64,000 bases of DNA from the NCBI RefSeq assembly GCF_001180165.1, contig NZ_CVSQ01000060.1, forward strand, positions 62,001 through 126,000, in the 5' to 3' direction. Shown here piece by piece: positions 56,054 through 64,000 of the stretch (positions are counted from its first letter, which is position 1; each line of letters begins with the position of its first letter). This stretch comes from Candidatus Pelagibacter communis (GTDB lineage: Bacteria; Pseudomonadota; Alphaproteobacteria; Pelagibacterales; Pelagibacteraceae). The translations under genes and the position numbers were made by a program. Under the pieces are notes generated by a model. The model saw only the letters and a list, made by a program, of their open reading frames with translations, was not told where the DNA came from and did not search any database.

Positions 56054-56734
56054 ATGAAAAAGATTGCAATTATTTTACTTTTAACATTTTTCTCATCAAT
56101 TTCTTTAGCTCATATTGGTCATTATAACAAATTTAACAAAATAGAAATGGAGATCTTGAGAAATGATGAAGTAATTGGGTATAACAATTATTTTTTTAAA
56201 AGAGATGGTGAAAAAACGATAGTAAAAAATCAATATAAATTTGAGGTAAAACTCCTATCTGCAACAATATTTAAAGTAGAGGGATATGGGGAAGAAATTT
56301 ATTTAAAAGATAATTTAATATCTTTTCAATCAAAGACACTTCAAAATAAAAAAGAAAAATTTGTAAACTTAAAATTAAATAAAAATAATAAAAAGTTTGA
56401 GATTAAAGGATCTTCATATTCTGGTGAAGCTTCTGTTAAAAATATTATTGGAAATTGGTGGAGTCATAAAATTTTACAAGCAGAAAGCCAAATAAGTCCT
56501 ATTTCTGGAAGTATTAAAGAACAAATTGTTACTTTTATTGGTAAGGAAAAAATTTCAATTAATGGTAAAGAATACGAGACAGATCATTTCAAACTTATGT
56601 CTAAAGATATGTCTCTTCCTGAAGATAAAAAATTAAATTTTGACATTTGGCTTGATAAAAAAACTTCAGTGATTGTTAAAATTACATATGAGAGAATGGG
56701 AGATTGGGAATATCGCTTAAAAAATCTTGAATAA
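56054..56734 (+). CDS. periplasmic DUF6134/DUF3108-like protein
   Basis: The 226 residues begin with a clear signal peptide (KKIAIILLLTFFSSISLA, cleaved near SLA-HIG). The mature part is a beta-rich domain with repeating polar strands, ending MGDWEYRLK. The pattern of beta-barrel strands with NDEVIGYNNYFFKRDGEKTIVK and later SGSIKEQIVTFIGKEKISING resembles DUF6134/DUF3108 families of unknown function. No catalytic motif is visible. It stands alone between two minus-strand operons. Confidence 0.65.
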   Translation: MKKIAIILLLTFFSSISLAHIGHYNKFNKIEMEILRNDEVIGYNNYFFKRDGEKTIVKNQYKFEVKLLSATIFKVEGYGEEIYLKDNLISFQSKTLQNKKEKFVNLKLNKNNKKFEIKGSSYSGEASVKNIIGNWWSHKILQAESQISPISGSIKEQIVTFIGKEKISINGKEYETDHFKLMSKDMSLPEDKKLNFDIWLDKKTSVIVKITYERMGDWEYRLKNLE

Positions 56735-56736
56735 AA

Positions 56737-57708
56737 TTATTTATATATTTTTTTAAAAAGATCGTTTGCACTTATCCATCCAGCCTCTACTCTAGGACCT
56801 ACAAACCAATCTGCGCACACACCTAAATTTAATTTGTTATTCCAATAACTTTTAATTTTTAAAGATCTAGAATTTGAAGAATATTTCCAACCATGATTTA
56901 ATGAAGTTAATATTTTTGTTTTTTTAATTCCAGTAAGTTTAAAAAATTGATCAATTAAAATTTTTGAGTTTTTTTCTTTATTTTCTCTGTTTTTATTTAT
57001 TTTTTTATTTGCCCATAAGCTTGTACTTTGTAAAGTCCATAAATCATTATTACTTTTAAATCTTTTTTTACTATTTTCTTTAGCAGCCCATCCTAGAATT
57101 TTATCATTAAATAAATAACTTGATATGTTTTTATTTGTTTTTTTAATTTCGATCATGACTGTAATATTTGCATCCATTTTGATTTTTTGCTTGATGAATG
57201 GATCCTTAATAAATTTTTTTGTTAATTTTTTTAATTGTGGGAATGGGCAAGTTAATATTAATTTATCATAATATTTTGTTTGGTTGTTATTAAAATCTAA
57301 TTTCCATTTATTTTTAATATATTTAATCTTCTCCAACTCACTTTGAAAATTACAATTTATATTTTTTATTAAATGTTTGCTAATATCATTGTTACCTTTG
57401 CAGCCAATTATTTTAACATGATTTTTATTTTCTTTTTTTAACTTATGTAAAAACACATGTTTGCCGCCCCATTTTTTTAGAATTTTTTTTTTACGTAAAT
57501 TTGTAATAAATTTTTTAAAATGAATTGTTTTTGGAGAAATATATTGTGCCCCATGATCAAATCCTTTTGATTTATTTAATCTTTTAAAAGAAGATCTGCC
57601 ACCTGGACCTCGGGCTTTGTCATAAATGTGTACAGAATTTTTTTTACTTAACAAATTAGCTATTGTTGCTCCAGAAATTCCAGAGCCAATTACACAATAA
57701 CTACTCAT
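56737..57708 (-). CDS. FAD-dependent oxidoreductase, renalase-like
   Basis: A 323-residue flavoprotein of the NAD/FAD-dependent amine-oxidase group (COG3380/renalase type). The N-terminal fold is SYCVIGSGISGATIANLLSKK (about 3-23), followed by YDKARGPGGRSSFKR and FDHGAQYISP (about 51-60). The C-terminal element is LGVCADWFVGPRVEAGWISANDLF (about 292-315), typical of the group. Renalase homologues in bacteria oxidise alpha-forms of dihydro-NAD(P), an established activity of some members. It overlaps pmbA by 4 bases. Confidence 0.82.
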   Translation of the reverse strand: MSSYCVIGSGISGATIANLLSKKNSVHIYDKARGPGGRSSFKRLNKSKGFDHGAQYISPKTIHFKKFITNLRKKKILKKWGGKHVFLHKLKKENKNHVKIIGCKGNNDISKHLIKNINCNFQSELEKIKYIKNKWKLDFNNNQTKYYDKLILTCPFPQLKKLTKKFIKDPFIKQKIKMDANITVMIEIKKTNKNISSYLFNDKILGWAAKENSKKRFKSNNDLWTLQSTSLWANKKINKNRENKEKNSKILIDQFFKLTGIKKTKILTSLNHGWKYSSNSRSLKIKSYWNNKLNLGVCADWFVGPRVEAGWISANDLFKKIYK

Positions 57709-59021
57709 TTTCCTGCAACAGTCATACCTTCTATCATCATAGTTGGTGAATTGACTGAATATTCGAATTCTAAATCATTAGCTAAAATAATATTTTTGAA
57801 CATATCCTTAAAATTTCCAGCAATTGTTATTTCATTAACAGGATATTTAAATTCTCCGTCTTCAACCAAAAAACCAGTGGCCCCTACTGAATAATCTCCT
57901 GTTACAAGATTAGATCCGTGACCAATAGTTTCAGTAATATAAAGACTTCTTGAATTTTTTTTCATAAGATCCTCATGGCTTATATTTCCTTTTTCAAAAT
58001 ATAAATTGGTAGTTCCACCACTTCTTCCATTTGATTGTAAATTTAATTTTTTTCCATTGTATGTGTCGACAAGATAATTTTTAAGTATTCCATTCTCTAT
58101 AAGTTGTAATGTATTTGAGTTTACACCCTCTGCATCAAAGTTTTGAGAACCCATTCCTTTAATTATATCAGGTTTATCAATTACATTTATCGAATCAGCA
58201 AAAACCTGTTCACCAATTTTATCCTTTAAAAATGAAGTACCTCTTGCAATTGCGGAGGCAGATATTGCACTTGCAAAAACACTTAACATTCCCTTTGAAA
58301 TTCTTTTATCAAAAATTATGCTAATCTTTTCACTTCCAATTTTTTTAGGGCTCAATTTTCTAATAGTTTGCTTGGCAGCTTTATTTCCAAGATCTATTGC
58401 TTGCTTAATATCAAACAAATGACGTTTGCTAGAAAACTCATAGTCTCTTTCCATGCTATTTTCATCTTTTGCAACTGTTACGCAAGAAGTAGTAAAAGAA
58501 GAAGTTTTATAACCGTCACAAAAACCGTCACTATTTGCAAGTATAAAATTCGATTTATTTTCAGTGAAACTAGATTCTGTATTTATGATTTGATTATTTG
58601 ATGAAGCAGACTCTTCTAAATCTTTTAAGTATTTTATTTTTTTATCGTTTTCGAATCTTGTTTCATCATACAAATTAAGACTACTAATTTGTTTGGCTAA
58701 TAAATTTTTATCAGGTAAAGAATTAAATTCATCCTCTGGTGTAATTTTTGTAGTTTCAAAGCACTTTTCAATTAAAGTTTTTATATTTTCATCTAGTAAA
58801 TTTGATGATGAAATTGATGATCTTCTTTTACCTAAATAAGTTTCTATACTTAATGCCAATCCATCTGATCTATCTGAAGCTTCTAGGGATTTATTTCTAA
58901 AATTAACTGTTTCTGAAATTGAGTGACCAACTGTAACACTTGCATCAGTTGCTCCCATTTTTTTTGCCAAATCCAAACAATATGAAGCTTTAGATTTTAG
59001 AAATTCTTGATCCTTAACCAT
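57705..59021 (-). CDS. pmbA: TldE/PmbA-family metallopeptidase subunit
   Basis: Partner of TldD in a heterodimeric peptidase that degrades unfolded peptides and matures some RiPP peptides. The 438 residues show the PmbA pattern: ASYCLDLAKKMGATDASVTVGHS at the N-terminus, VNFRNKSLEASDRSDGLALSIETYLGKR, and the C-terminal LQSNGRSGGTTNLYFEKG and GSNLVTGDYSVGATGFLVEDGEFKYPVNEITIAGNF. The HExxxH zinc site is absent, as is normal for TldE. It follows tldD by 2 bases and is in the same run as the flavoprotein. Confidence 0.94.
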   Translation of the reverse strand: MVKDQEFLKSKASYCLDLAKKMGATDASVTVGHSISETVNFRNKSLEASDRSDGLALSIETYLGKRRSSISSSNLLDENIKTLIEKCFETTKITPEDEFNSLPDKNLLAKQISSLNLYDETRFENDKKIKYLKDLEESASSNNQIINTESSFTENKSNFILANSDGFCDGYKTSSFTTSCVTVAKDENSMERDYEFSSKRHLFDIKQAIDLGNKAAKQTIRKLSPKKIGSEKISIIFDKRISKGMLSVFASAISASAIARGTSFLKDKIGEQVFADSINVIDKPDIIKGMGSQNFDAEGVNSNTLQLIENGILKNYLVDTYNGKKLNLQSNGRSGGTTNLYFEKGNISHEDLMKKNSRSLYITETIGHGSNLVTGDYSVGATGFLVEDGEFKYPVNEITIAGNFKDMFKNIILANDLEFEYSVNSPTMMIEGMTVAGK

Positions 59022-59023
59022 AA

Positions 59024-60436
59024 TTAAAGTTTAGTTCCACCAACTGTCATTTTATCGATCAAAATTGAAGGTTGAGCGACTCCCACAGGAACTCCTTGTC
59101 CAGCCTTTCCACAAGTTCCTATACCTGGGTCCAACATCATGTCATTTCCTACCATTGATACTTCTTTAAGTATTGATGGCCCATCACCAATTAGTGTTGC
59201 TCCTTTAATTGGAAACCCAATTTTTCCATTATTTATTTCGTAGGCTTCGGTGCAATTAAATACAAATTTTCCAGATGTGATATCTACCTGACCTCCTCCA
59301 AAGCTTACAGCAAAAATTCCTTTATCAACAGATTTGATCATTTCATCTTGAGTTTGATTGCCACTTAACATCATTGTATTTCTCATTCTTGGCAAAACAA
59401 TATGTCTATAATTTTCTCTTCTTCCAGATCCAGTGGATCTTGTCTTCATTAATCTCGCATTATGCCTGTCTTGCATAAAGTTTTTAAGAATACCATTTTC
59501 AATTAAAACAGTTCTCTCCGTTGGCGTTCCCTCATCATCAATTGTTAAACTTCCTCTTCTATTATCAATCGTACCATCATCAACAATTGTTACACCCTCA
59601 CTTGCAACTTTTTGACCCATAAGATCGTGAAAAGCTGATGTTTTTTTTCTATTAAAATCTCCTTCAAGACCATGACCAATTGCTTCATGAATTAAGATAG
59701 CTGGCCAACCAGGTCCTAAAACTACTTTCATCTCTCCAGCAGGCGCTGGTTTACTGTCTAAATTTACTGAAGCAATTCTAAAAGCTTCTTCACAAACATT
59801 TTTCCAATTATCATTTTTTAAATAATCATCATAAGATTGCCTGCCACCAATACCATATACACCCGTTTCTTTTCTTCCGTTTTTTTCCAACATTACAGAT
59901 ACATTAAATCTAATTAATGGACGTACATCGGTGAGTGCTTCTCCACCTGATCGAATAATTTCAATTGATTTTTGTTCACCAGCAAAACTAGCAGTCACTT
60001 GTTTTACTGATCCATCTTTTTTTCTTAAAAAATCATTTACTTTATTTAAAACTTCTAATTTCGAGTCTAAAGATTTTTGTTCAATTGGATTAATATCTTC
60101 ATAAAATTTTTTATTAGATTTTGGAATTTCATGATTATATGTGCCTTTAATTGATTTAAGAGTTGATTTAAGATTTTCTGAGGAATTTTTTAATGAATCT
60201 TTTGATATTTCATTAGAATATGAATAAGCAACAACCTCGTTTGAGATAGCTCTGAAGCCAAATCCTAAATCAGAACTATAGTTTGAGCTTTTTATTTTAT
60301 TGTCATCTAACACAATTGACTCTGATTTTGACTCCTCTAAATAAAGCTCACCATCATCACAATTATTTAGTGTATCAGATACTATTTTATCAGCATCTTG
60401 TCTTGTTAAGTCGGATTTATTAAAGAAGTTACTCAT
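59024..60436 (-). CDS. tldD: TldD-family zinc metallopeptidase
   Basis: Catalytic subunit of the TldD/TldE peptidase. The 470 residues hold the zinc-binding HEAIGHGLEGDFNRK (about 249-263), preceded by the conserved MKVVLGPGWPAILI, and followed by DDGTIDNRRGSLTIDDEGTPTER and RSTGSGRRENYRHIVLPRMRN. The C-terminus GKAGQGVPVGVAQPSILIDKM is typical. First in the tldD-pmbA-flavoprotein run; an 85-base gap to the divergent DCC gene holds the likely promoter. No RiPP precursor is obvious here. Confidence 0.96.
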   Translation of the reverse strand: MSNFFNKSDLTRQDADKIVSDTLNNCDDGELYLEESKSESIVLDDNKIKSSNYSSDLGFGFRAISNEVVAYSYSNEISKDSLKNSSENLKSTLKSIKGTYNHEIPKSNKKFYEDINPIEQKSLDSKLEVLNKVNDFLRKKDGSVKQVTASFAGEQKSIEIIRSGGEALTDVRPLIRFNVSVMLEKNGRKETGVYGIGGRQSYDDYLKNDNWKNVCEEAFRIASVNLDSKPAPAGEMKVVLGPGWPAILIHEAIGHGLEGDFNRKKTSAFHDLMGQKVASEGVTIVDDGTIDNRRGSLTIDDEGTPTERTVLIENGILKNFMQDRHNARLMKTRSTGSGRRENYRHIVLPRMRNTMMLSGNQTQDEMIKSVDKGIFAVSFGGGQVDITSGKFVFNCTEAYEINNGKIGFPIKGATLIGDGPSILKEVSMVGNDMMLDPGIGTCGKAGQGVPVGVAQPSILIDKMTVGGTKL

Positions 60437-60521
60437 TCATCTTAAATAGTGGTTTGTTAATAATTTTCAACTGATCATTTTACGCATGTACAATTTATTA
60501 CTAAAAGTTAATTATTGTTAA

Positions 60522-60875
60522 ATGAAAGTATTTTTTAATAATTCTTGTAAGATCTGTAGATCTGAAATTAACTTATATAAAAAAGAAAATATTAAGGATA
60601 TTGACTGGATAGATATTACAAATAATTCAGATGCTGAAAAAGAAACATCTAGAAATGATAAAGAATTATTAAGAAGATTGCATGTTAAGGAGAATGGTAA
60701 AATTATTGAAGGCGCGGAGGCATTTCTTTACGTTTGGAAAAAAATTCCAAAATATAAATTTTTATATAAATTTTTTAAACTACCAATAATTTTCTCAATC
60801 TTTAAATATGGATACGAAATTGTTGCTTTTTTTTTATATTTAAAAAATAAAAAACAACTCAAAAAACTAAGTTAA
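60522..60875 (+). CDS. DCC-family thiol-disulfide oxidoreductase (DUF393)
   Basis: A 117-residue protein with a thioredoxin-like start: VFFNNSCKICRSEINLYKKE (about 3-22), with CKIC in place of the usual DGxCxxC and Asn before it. IDWIDITN and the KENGKIIEGAEAFLYVWKKIP stretch (about 66-86) fit the family. The C-terminal FKYGYEIVAFFLYLK is amphipathic or membrane-associated. Electron donor and target unknown. Convergent with the next gene, 9-base overlap. Confidence 0.85.
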   Translation: MKVFFNNSCKICRSEINLYKKENIKDIDWIDITNNSDAEKETSRNDKELLRRLHVKENGKIIEGAEAFLYVWKKIPKYKFLYKFFKLPIIFSIFKYGYEIVAFFLYLKNKKQLKKLS

Positions 60876-61160
60876 AAAAAATATTAAAAATTCACTTAGT
60901 AAAGACATGGATAATAAAAACATAATTAATAATATTGAATACATGAGAGTTATAACTCTATTTCTTTTCCTCCTGAGTCTAACAAAAATCTTATCATCTA
61001 AATCTGAAATATCTCTTTCACCAACTACTGGGTAATCATAACTCCATCGCCATGTAGATTGGCCTAATCTAGAGTCGAGACTGTTAAAATACCTTATCCA
61101 GGCAAGGACATATTTTAATATTAGATACAAAATAATCATTAATGTTGAGGAAAGTAACAT
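60867..61160 (-). CDS. two-helix membrane protein of unknown function
   Basis: A 97-residue protein not recognised as a family. It has a helix at the N-terminus (STLMIILYLILKYVLAWI, about 5-22), a polar middle with STWRWSYDYPVVGERDISDLDDK (about 40-62) and a second helix (VITLMYSILLIMFLLSMSLLSEFLIFFL, about 69-96). Arg-rich RLRRKRNR lies before the second helix. It follows the Lys-rich gene by 30 bases on the same strand, so the two may share a transcript. Confidence 0.6.
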   Translation of the reverse strand: MLLSSTLMIILYLILKYVLAWIRYFNSLDSRLGQSTWRWSYDYPVVGERDISDLDDKIFVRLRRKRNRVITLMYSILLIMFLLSMSLLSEFLIFFLT

Positions 61161-61190
61161 TCTTAATGATACTTAATTATGTAAGATAAT

Positions 61191-62402
61191 TTAATTGATA
61201 TTTTTGGCTCTTTTTCTTGCGATTAACTGCGTAAGAGCATCAACCATGGTATCTGAGGCCTTAAATATTTCATTATTTTTAAACTCATGAGAAATATTTT
61301 TTTCTGGATTGGTTTTATCTTCAATAACTATTCCTTCATCTGGTGAATTATTTTTTATATAAATTAATAAAAGCCATTCATCATCTAAGGCTTCATCCCA
61401 TTTAACAAATATTTCTCCTGTTTCAAATCTTCTGTCTATACATCTAAAGATAGACATATGTCTTGTTATATGTCTTTTGTTTAATTGAAATACTAAACTG
61501 CTAGCACTTCTGTAAAAACTTTCGAGAGCAAACTCAATTTTCTGTCTAGCTAAAGTATATTCTTTTTCTTTTTGTAACAGTGTTTCTCTATCTTCATCTC
61601 CTTGAATTTTAACTCCTAAAGCCTCTACTCTTTCTCTAATTTTTTGATCCCTAATAATTCGATATTTTTCTTTTAATTTTTCTATTCTTTGTTGTAAGCC
61701 AGCATAATCCTCTCTCTTTTCTCTTAAGGAAATTTTTTCCAATTTCTCTAATTCTTTAACCTCTCTAACTCTAAATTTTTCAATTTGTTTATCTAATTTT
61801 AATTGTTGTAAAAATTGCTTTTGTTTTTCTGCTTGTTCAATTCTTAAAAGAGCTTGTTCTTTTCTTAAGAATAGTTTTATTTCTTTTGTTCTTTGTTTTT
61901 CTAATCTAATTTCATCTTTTAAAGCTTGTTCTTTTAATTTAACTTTTAATTCAGCCTCTTTTTGCTTTTCTTTTGCAGCTTCAATTTTTTCTAATCTTTC
62001 TTTTTCTTGTTTTTCTAATTTTAACCTTCTTGCTTCATCTTTTTTTAGAATTTTATACTGTGAAATTGTGTCTGCTATTTTATCAAAAAATGCTTGGATA
62101 TATTTTTCAAAACCGAAATTTAATCTAAACTTAAATTCAGGCTTTAAAGAATTTTGAAAGTTAACTAATTTTAAAAGAAAATCTGGTTTCTTTGATACAA
62201 TAGATTTAGATTTTTTTGAAATTTTTTTTGATTGTTTTGGTTTCTTTGATTTTTTTTGTTTTCTTCGATTATTAATTTTTTTTACAGATTTATTTTTAAT
62301 CTTAAATTTATTTGACTTTTTAGATAATTTTTTAACTTTTTTTTTAGTTTTTTTTTGGTTTTTAGAAATACTTTTTTTTAATTTTTTTTTCTTTTTTTTC
62401 AT
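61191..62402 (-). CDS. Lys-rich coiled-coil protein of unknown function
   Basis: Not a family I recognise. From the ATG at 62402 there are 403 residues; a TTG 24 bases upstream would add 8. The N-terminal 70 residues are over half Lys/Arg (KKKKKKLKKS and similar), like a histone-H1-type tail. A linker with hydrophobic and aromatic residues follows (about 72-118), then a long charged helix or coiled coil (about 120-295) and a folded C-terminal domain of about 100 residues (FYRSASSLVFQLNKRHITRH to the end). No membrane helix. It starts 28 bases after cfa on the same strand. Confidence 0.7.
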   Translation of the reverse strand: MKKKKKKLKKSISKNQKKTKKKVKKLSKKSNKFKIKNKSVKKINNRRKQKKSKKPKQSKKISKKSKSIVSKKPDFLLKLVNFQNSLKPEFKFRLNFGFEKYIQAFFDKIADTISQYKILKKDEARRLKLEKQEKERLEKIEAAKEKQKEAELKVKLKEQALKDEIRLEKQRTKEIKLFLRKEQALLRIEQAEKQKQFLQQLKLDKQIEKFRVREVKELEKLEKISLREKREDYAGLQQRIEKLKEKYRIIRDQKIRERVEALGVKIQGDEDRETLLQKEKEYTLARQKIEFALESFYRSASSLVFQLNKRHITRHMSIFRCIDRRFETGEIFVKWDEALDDEWLLLIYIKNNSPDEGIVIEDKTNPEKNISHEFKNNEIFKASDTMVDALTQLIARKRAKNIN

Positions 62403-62430
62403 CTTAAGGGAGTTAGTTTCTACCAATTAT

Positions 62431-63621
62431 TTATTGATAAATATAGTCTCTTGTGACTGGTGTGGAAGAATAATTCTTTGTTAATTGAAATTGGTATACA
62501 ACTTGATCACCCCATTTAAATGCCATCTCACAACCAGCAAGATAAAATTCCCACATCCTAAAAAATCTTTCATCGAACATTTGAATTATTTTATCTTTAT
62601 TTCGAATGCAATTTTCTTTCCAATGTCTTAGTGTATGTGAGTAATGAAGTCTTAAAACCTCAATATCTGCAACAATTAAGCCTGCTTTTTCAATTGGTGT
62701 AGTTACCTCACTTAAACTTGGAGTATAGCCTCCAGGAAAAATATACTTAGTGATCCATGGATGTGGATCTCTTGGTGGATTAACTGATCCTATAGTATGA
62801 ATTAATGACACCCCATCATCCTTTAAAAGTTTTTCAACTTGTGAAAAGAATTTTTTATAAAATTTTCTTCCTACATGTTCAAACATCCCAACACTGACAA
62901 TTCTATCAAATTTTTCATCGAGCTCTCTATAATCCATTAACTTAAAGTTTAATTGATTTTCCAAATTAAGTTCTTTTGCTCTTTTCTTGCAGTAATTAAA
63001 TTGGTTTTCTGAAAGTGTAATACCTGTTACTTCACATTTTGCACTTTTTGCAATATCTATTGCAAGAGAACCCCATCCACATCCAATATCTAAAACTTTT
63101 TGATTTGGTTTTATATTAAGTTTTTTTATTAAATGTTGAATTTTATTATTTTGAGCTGTTTCCAATGTATCTGTTTCATTTTTAAAATATGCACATGAGT
63201 ATTGTCTTTTAGGATCCAAAAATAAGTCATAAAGATCATCCGAAATATCATAATGATGCGAAACATTCATCTTAGATTTTTTTATAAAATTAAAATTAGT
63301 TAAATATCTATAAGAACCTCTTAATCTATTAATCAAATAACTAAAAAAATTTAAATCTCCTCTTCCAAAATTCATTAAAGAGAGATCCAAAAAATCAGTC
63401 AGCGTTCCATTTTCAATAGTGATTTCACCATCTGTATATGCTTCACCAAAATATAAATCGGGATGAAATAGCAACTTATAATGAAGATTTTTATTTAAAA
63501 TGTTAACTTTTATAGGGTTTTCACTTTTTGGATTTCCAATAATGTAACTTTTTGAATTAGCATCAACTAATATAAATCCATCTTTTTTAAAAACATTATT
63601 TAAAAATCTAGCTAATTGCAT
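62431..63621 (-). CDS. cfa: cyclopropane-fatty-acyl-phospholipid synthase
   Basis: Adds a methylene bridge from SAM to unsaturated acyl chains in phospholipids. The 396 residues show the N-terminal lipid-binding domain (about 1-120), HHYDISDDLYDLFLDPKRQYSCAYF (about 141-165), SAM motif I KVLDIGCGWGSLAIDIA (about 194-210), GMFEHVGRKFYKKFF, and the YIFPGGYTPSL loop. Length is standard. Its ATG overlaps the stop of the upstream DapA-like gene by 1 base; the Lys-rich gene follows it. Confidence 0.95.
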   Translation of the reverse strand: MQLARFLNNVFKKDGFILVDANSKSYIIGNPKSENPIKVNILNKNLHYKLLFHPDLYFGEAYTDGEITIENGTLTDFLDLSLMNFGRGDLNFFSYLINRLRGSYRYLTNFNFIKKSKMNVSHHYDISDDLYDLFLDPKRQYSCAYFKNETDTLETAQNNKIQHLIKKLNIKPNQKVLDIGCGWGSLAIDIAKSAKCEVTGITLSENQFNYCKKRAKELNLENQLNFKLMDYRELDEKFDRIVSVGMFEHVGRKFYKKFFSQVEKLLKDDGVSLIHTIGSVNPPRDPHPWITKYIFPGGYTPSLSEVTTPIEKAGLIVADIEVLRLHYSHTLRHWKENCIRNKDKIIQMFDERFFRMWEFYLAGCEMAFKWGDQVVYQFQLTKNYSSTPVTRDYIYQ

Positions 63622-64000
63622 TAAGCCGCCTTAGTATTTTTTAAAGAAAAATTTAATTTTTCTAAATTATTGATTAAATCCAATTCATCTTTAGCATTTA
63701 AAATGCTAAGTGGTGGTAAAAGATTTTTATAATATATTTCTTTTTTACTAAAGTATGTATGTAAACCTGAAATTAAATTATATTTTTCAAATTCAGCTCT
63801 TACATCACAAAGATTTTGATTTACTGTCTGATCTTGTCCATCATTAAAATCATCATATACTTTTCTTGCCAGTGAAGAAGTGGCATTGCATGTAGCTGTG
63901 ATTATTCCTGAACAGCCTAATTGAAGTCCTTTAAGTAATTTAGATTCTGATCCAGGTAAAACTGAAAAATTATCAATTTTTAAATTTTCAAAAAGATTGT
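63621..64000 (-). CDS. dihydrodipicolinate synthase/N-acetylneuraminate lyase family, C-terminal part (cut by window end)
   Basis: The visible 126 residues form the C-terminal third of a DapA-family aldolase; the start lies beyond 64000. Translated from the minus strand, they contain VLPGSESKLLKGLQLGCSGI, where GCSGIITATCNATSSL is the family's later barrel-strand signature, followed by a Lys/Arg-rich helix (LARKVYDDFNDGQDQ), and end in KLNFSLKNTKAA. The Schiff-base lysine lies upstream of the window. Whether it is DapA or a catabolic aldolase cannot be told from this part. Confidence 0.82.
   Translation of the reverse strand, partial: NLFENLKIDNFSVLPGSESKLLKGLQLGCSGIITATCNATSSLARKVYDDFNDGQDQTVNQNLCDVRAEFEKYNLISGLHTYFSKKEIYYKNLLPPLSILNAKDELDLINNLEKLNFSLKNTKAA

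Overview
This 64 kb window is a chromosomal segment of a streamlined marine alphaproteobacterium, most likely SAR11 (Pelagibacterales). The grounds are very high A+T content, near-absent intergenic DNA, Lys/Asn/Ile-rich proteins, alphaproteobacterial gene orders (ctaC-ctaD-ctaB-small ORF-ctaG-ctaE-SURF1-thrC; separate F0 operon with two b-type subunits; CcrM; DUF2093; DUF3035 lipoprotein beside lspA) and a crtI-crtB-crtY-blh retinal set typical of proteorhodopsin-bearing bacteria. No phage, transposon, CRISPR array, rRNA or insertion sequence was seen. The assignment is from reading, not from a database search.

Layout. 1-953: end of the cytochrome bc1 operon (cytochrome b cut by the window edge, Rieske protein), minus strand. 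1046-4177: trmL, hemF and greA facing cca and a tRNA-Gln. 4211-11330: ispE, a secreted TPR protein, an unusual uracil-DNA glycosylase, rnhB, the CcrM methyltransferase with GANTC sites in its leader, a flavin monooxygenase and mutY. 11331-23998: one uninterrupted plus-strand run of dciA-like gene, DsbA-like protein, a short SMC, F0 ATP synthase (atpI-B-E-F'-F), crtI-crtB-crtY-blh, ispH, thrB and rnhA. 23990-32125: minus-strand run with peroxiredoxin, thrC, SURF1, the aa3-type cytochrome c oxidase genes and assembly factors, and rsmE. 32142-36132: a haloacid dehalogenase, an HxlR regulator and its likely divergent redox regulon (CDGSH protein, DoxX, pirin, quinone oxidoreductase). 36185-41824: ubiA and a lipid A/LPS operon (ABC exporter, waaA, lpxK, lpxL-like). 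41827-50288: purD, rsmD, pgi, a lipoprotein, lspA, ileS, ribF and a HAD phosphatase. 50355-52542: groES-groEL with a heat-shock-type promoter and two tandem terminators. 52584-64000: a sulfotransferase-like gene, a small basic ORF, typA, membrane and periplasmic proteins of unknown role, tldD-pmbA, a Lys-rich coiled-coil protein, cyclopropane fatty acid synthase and the end of a DapA-family gene.

The main theme is aerobic energy conservation. bc1 and cytochrome c oxidase build the proton gradient, F0 spends it, and the retinal genes next to F0 and ispH would supply the chromophore of a light-driven pump encoded elsewhere. Gene packing is extreme: of eleven convergent gene junctions, eight overlap at their stop codons, two have 2-base gaps, and only the one after groEL has space, filled by two strong intrinsic terminators. 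The features most worth follow-up are the short SMC with no recognisable hinge, the GANTC cluster before ccrM, the HxlR regulon and its palindrome, the Lys-rich protein and the small basic ORF before typA.
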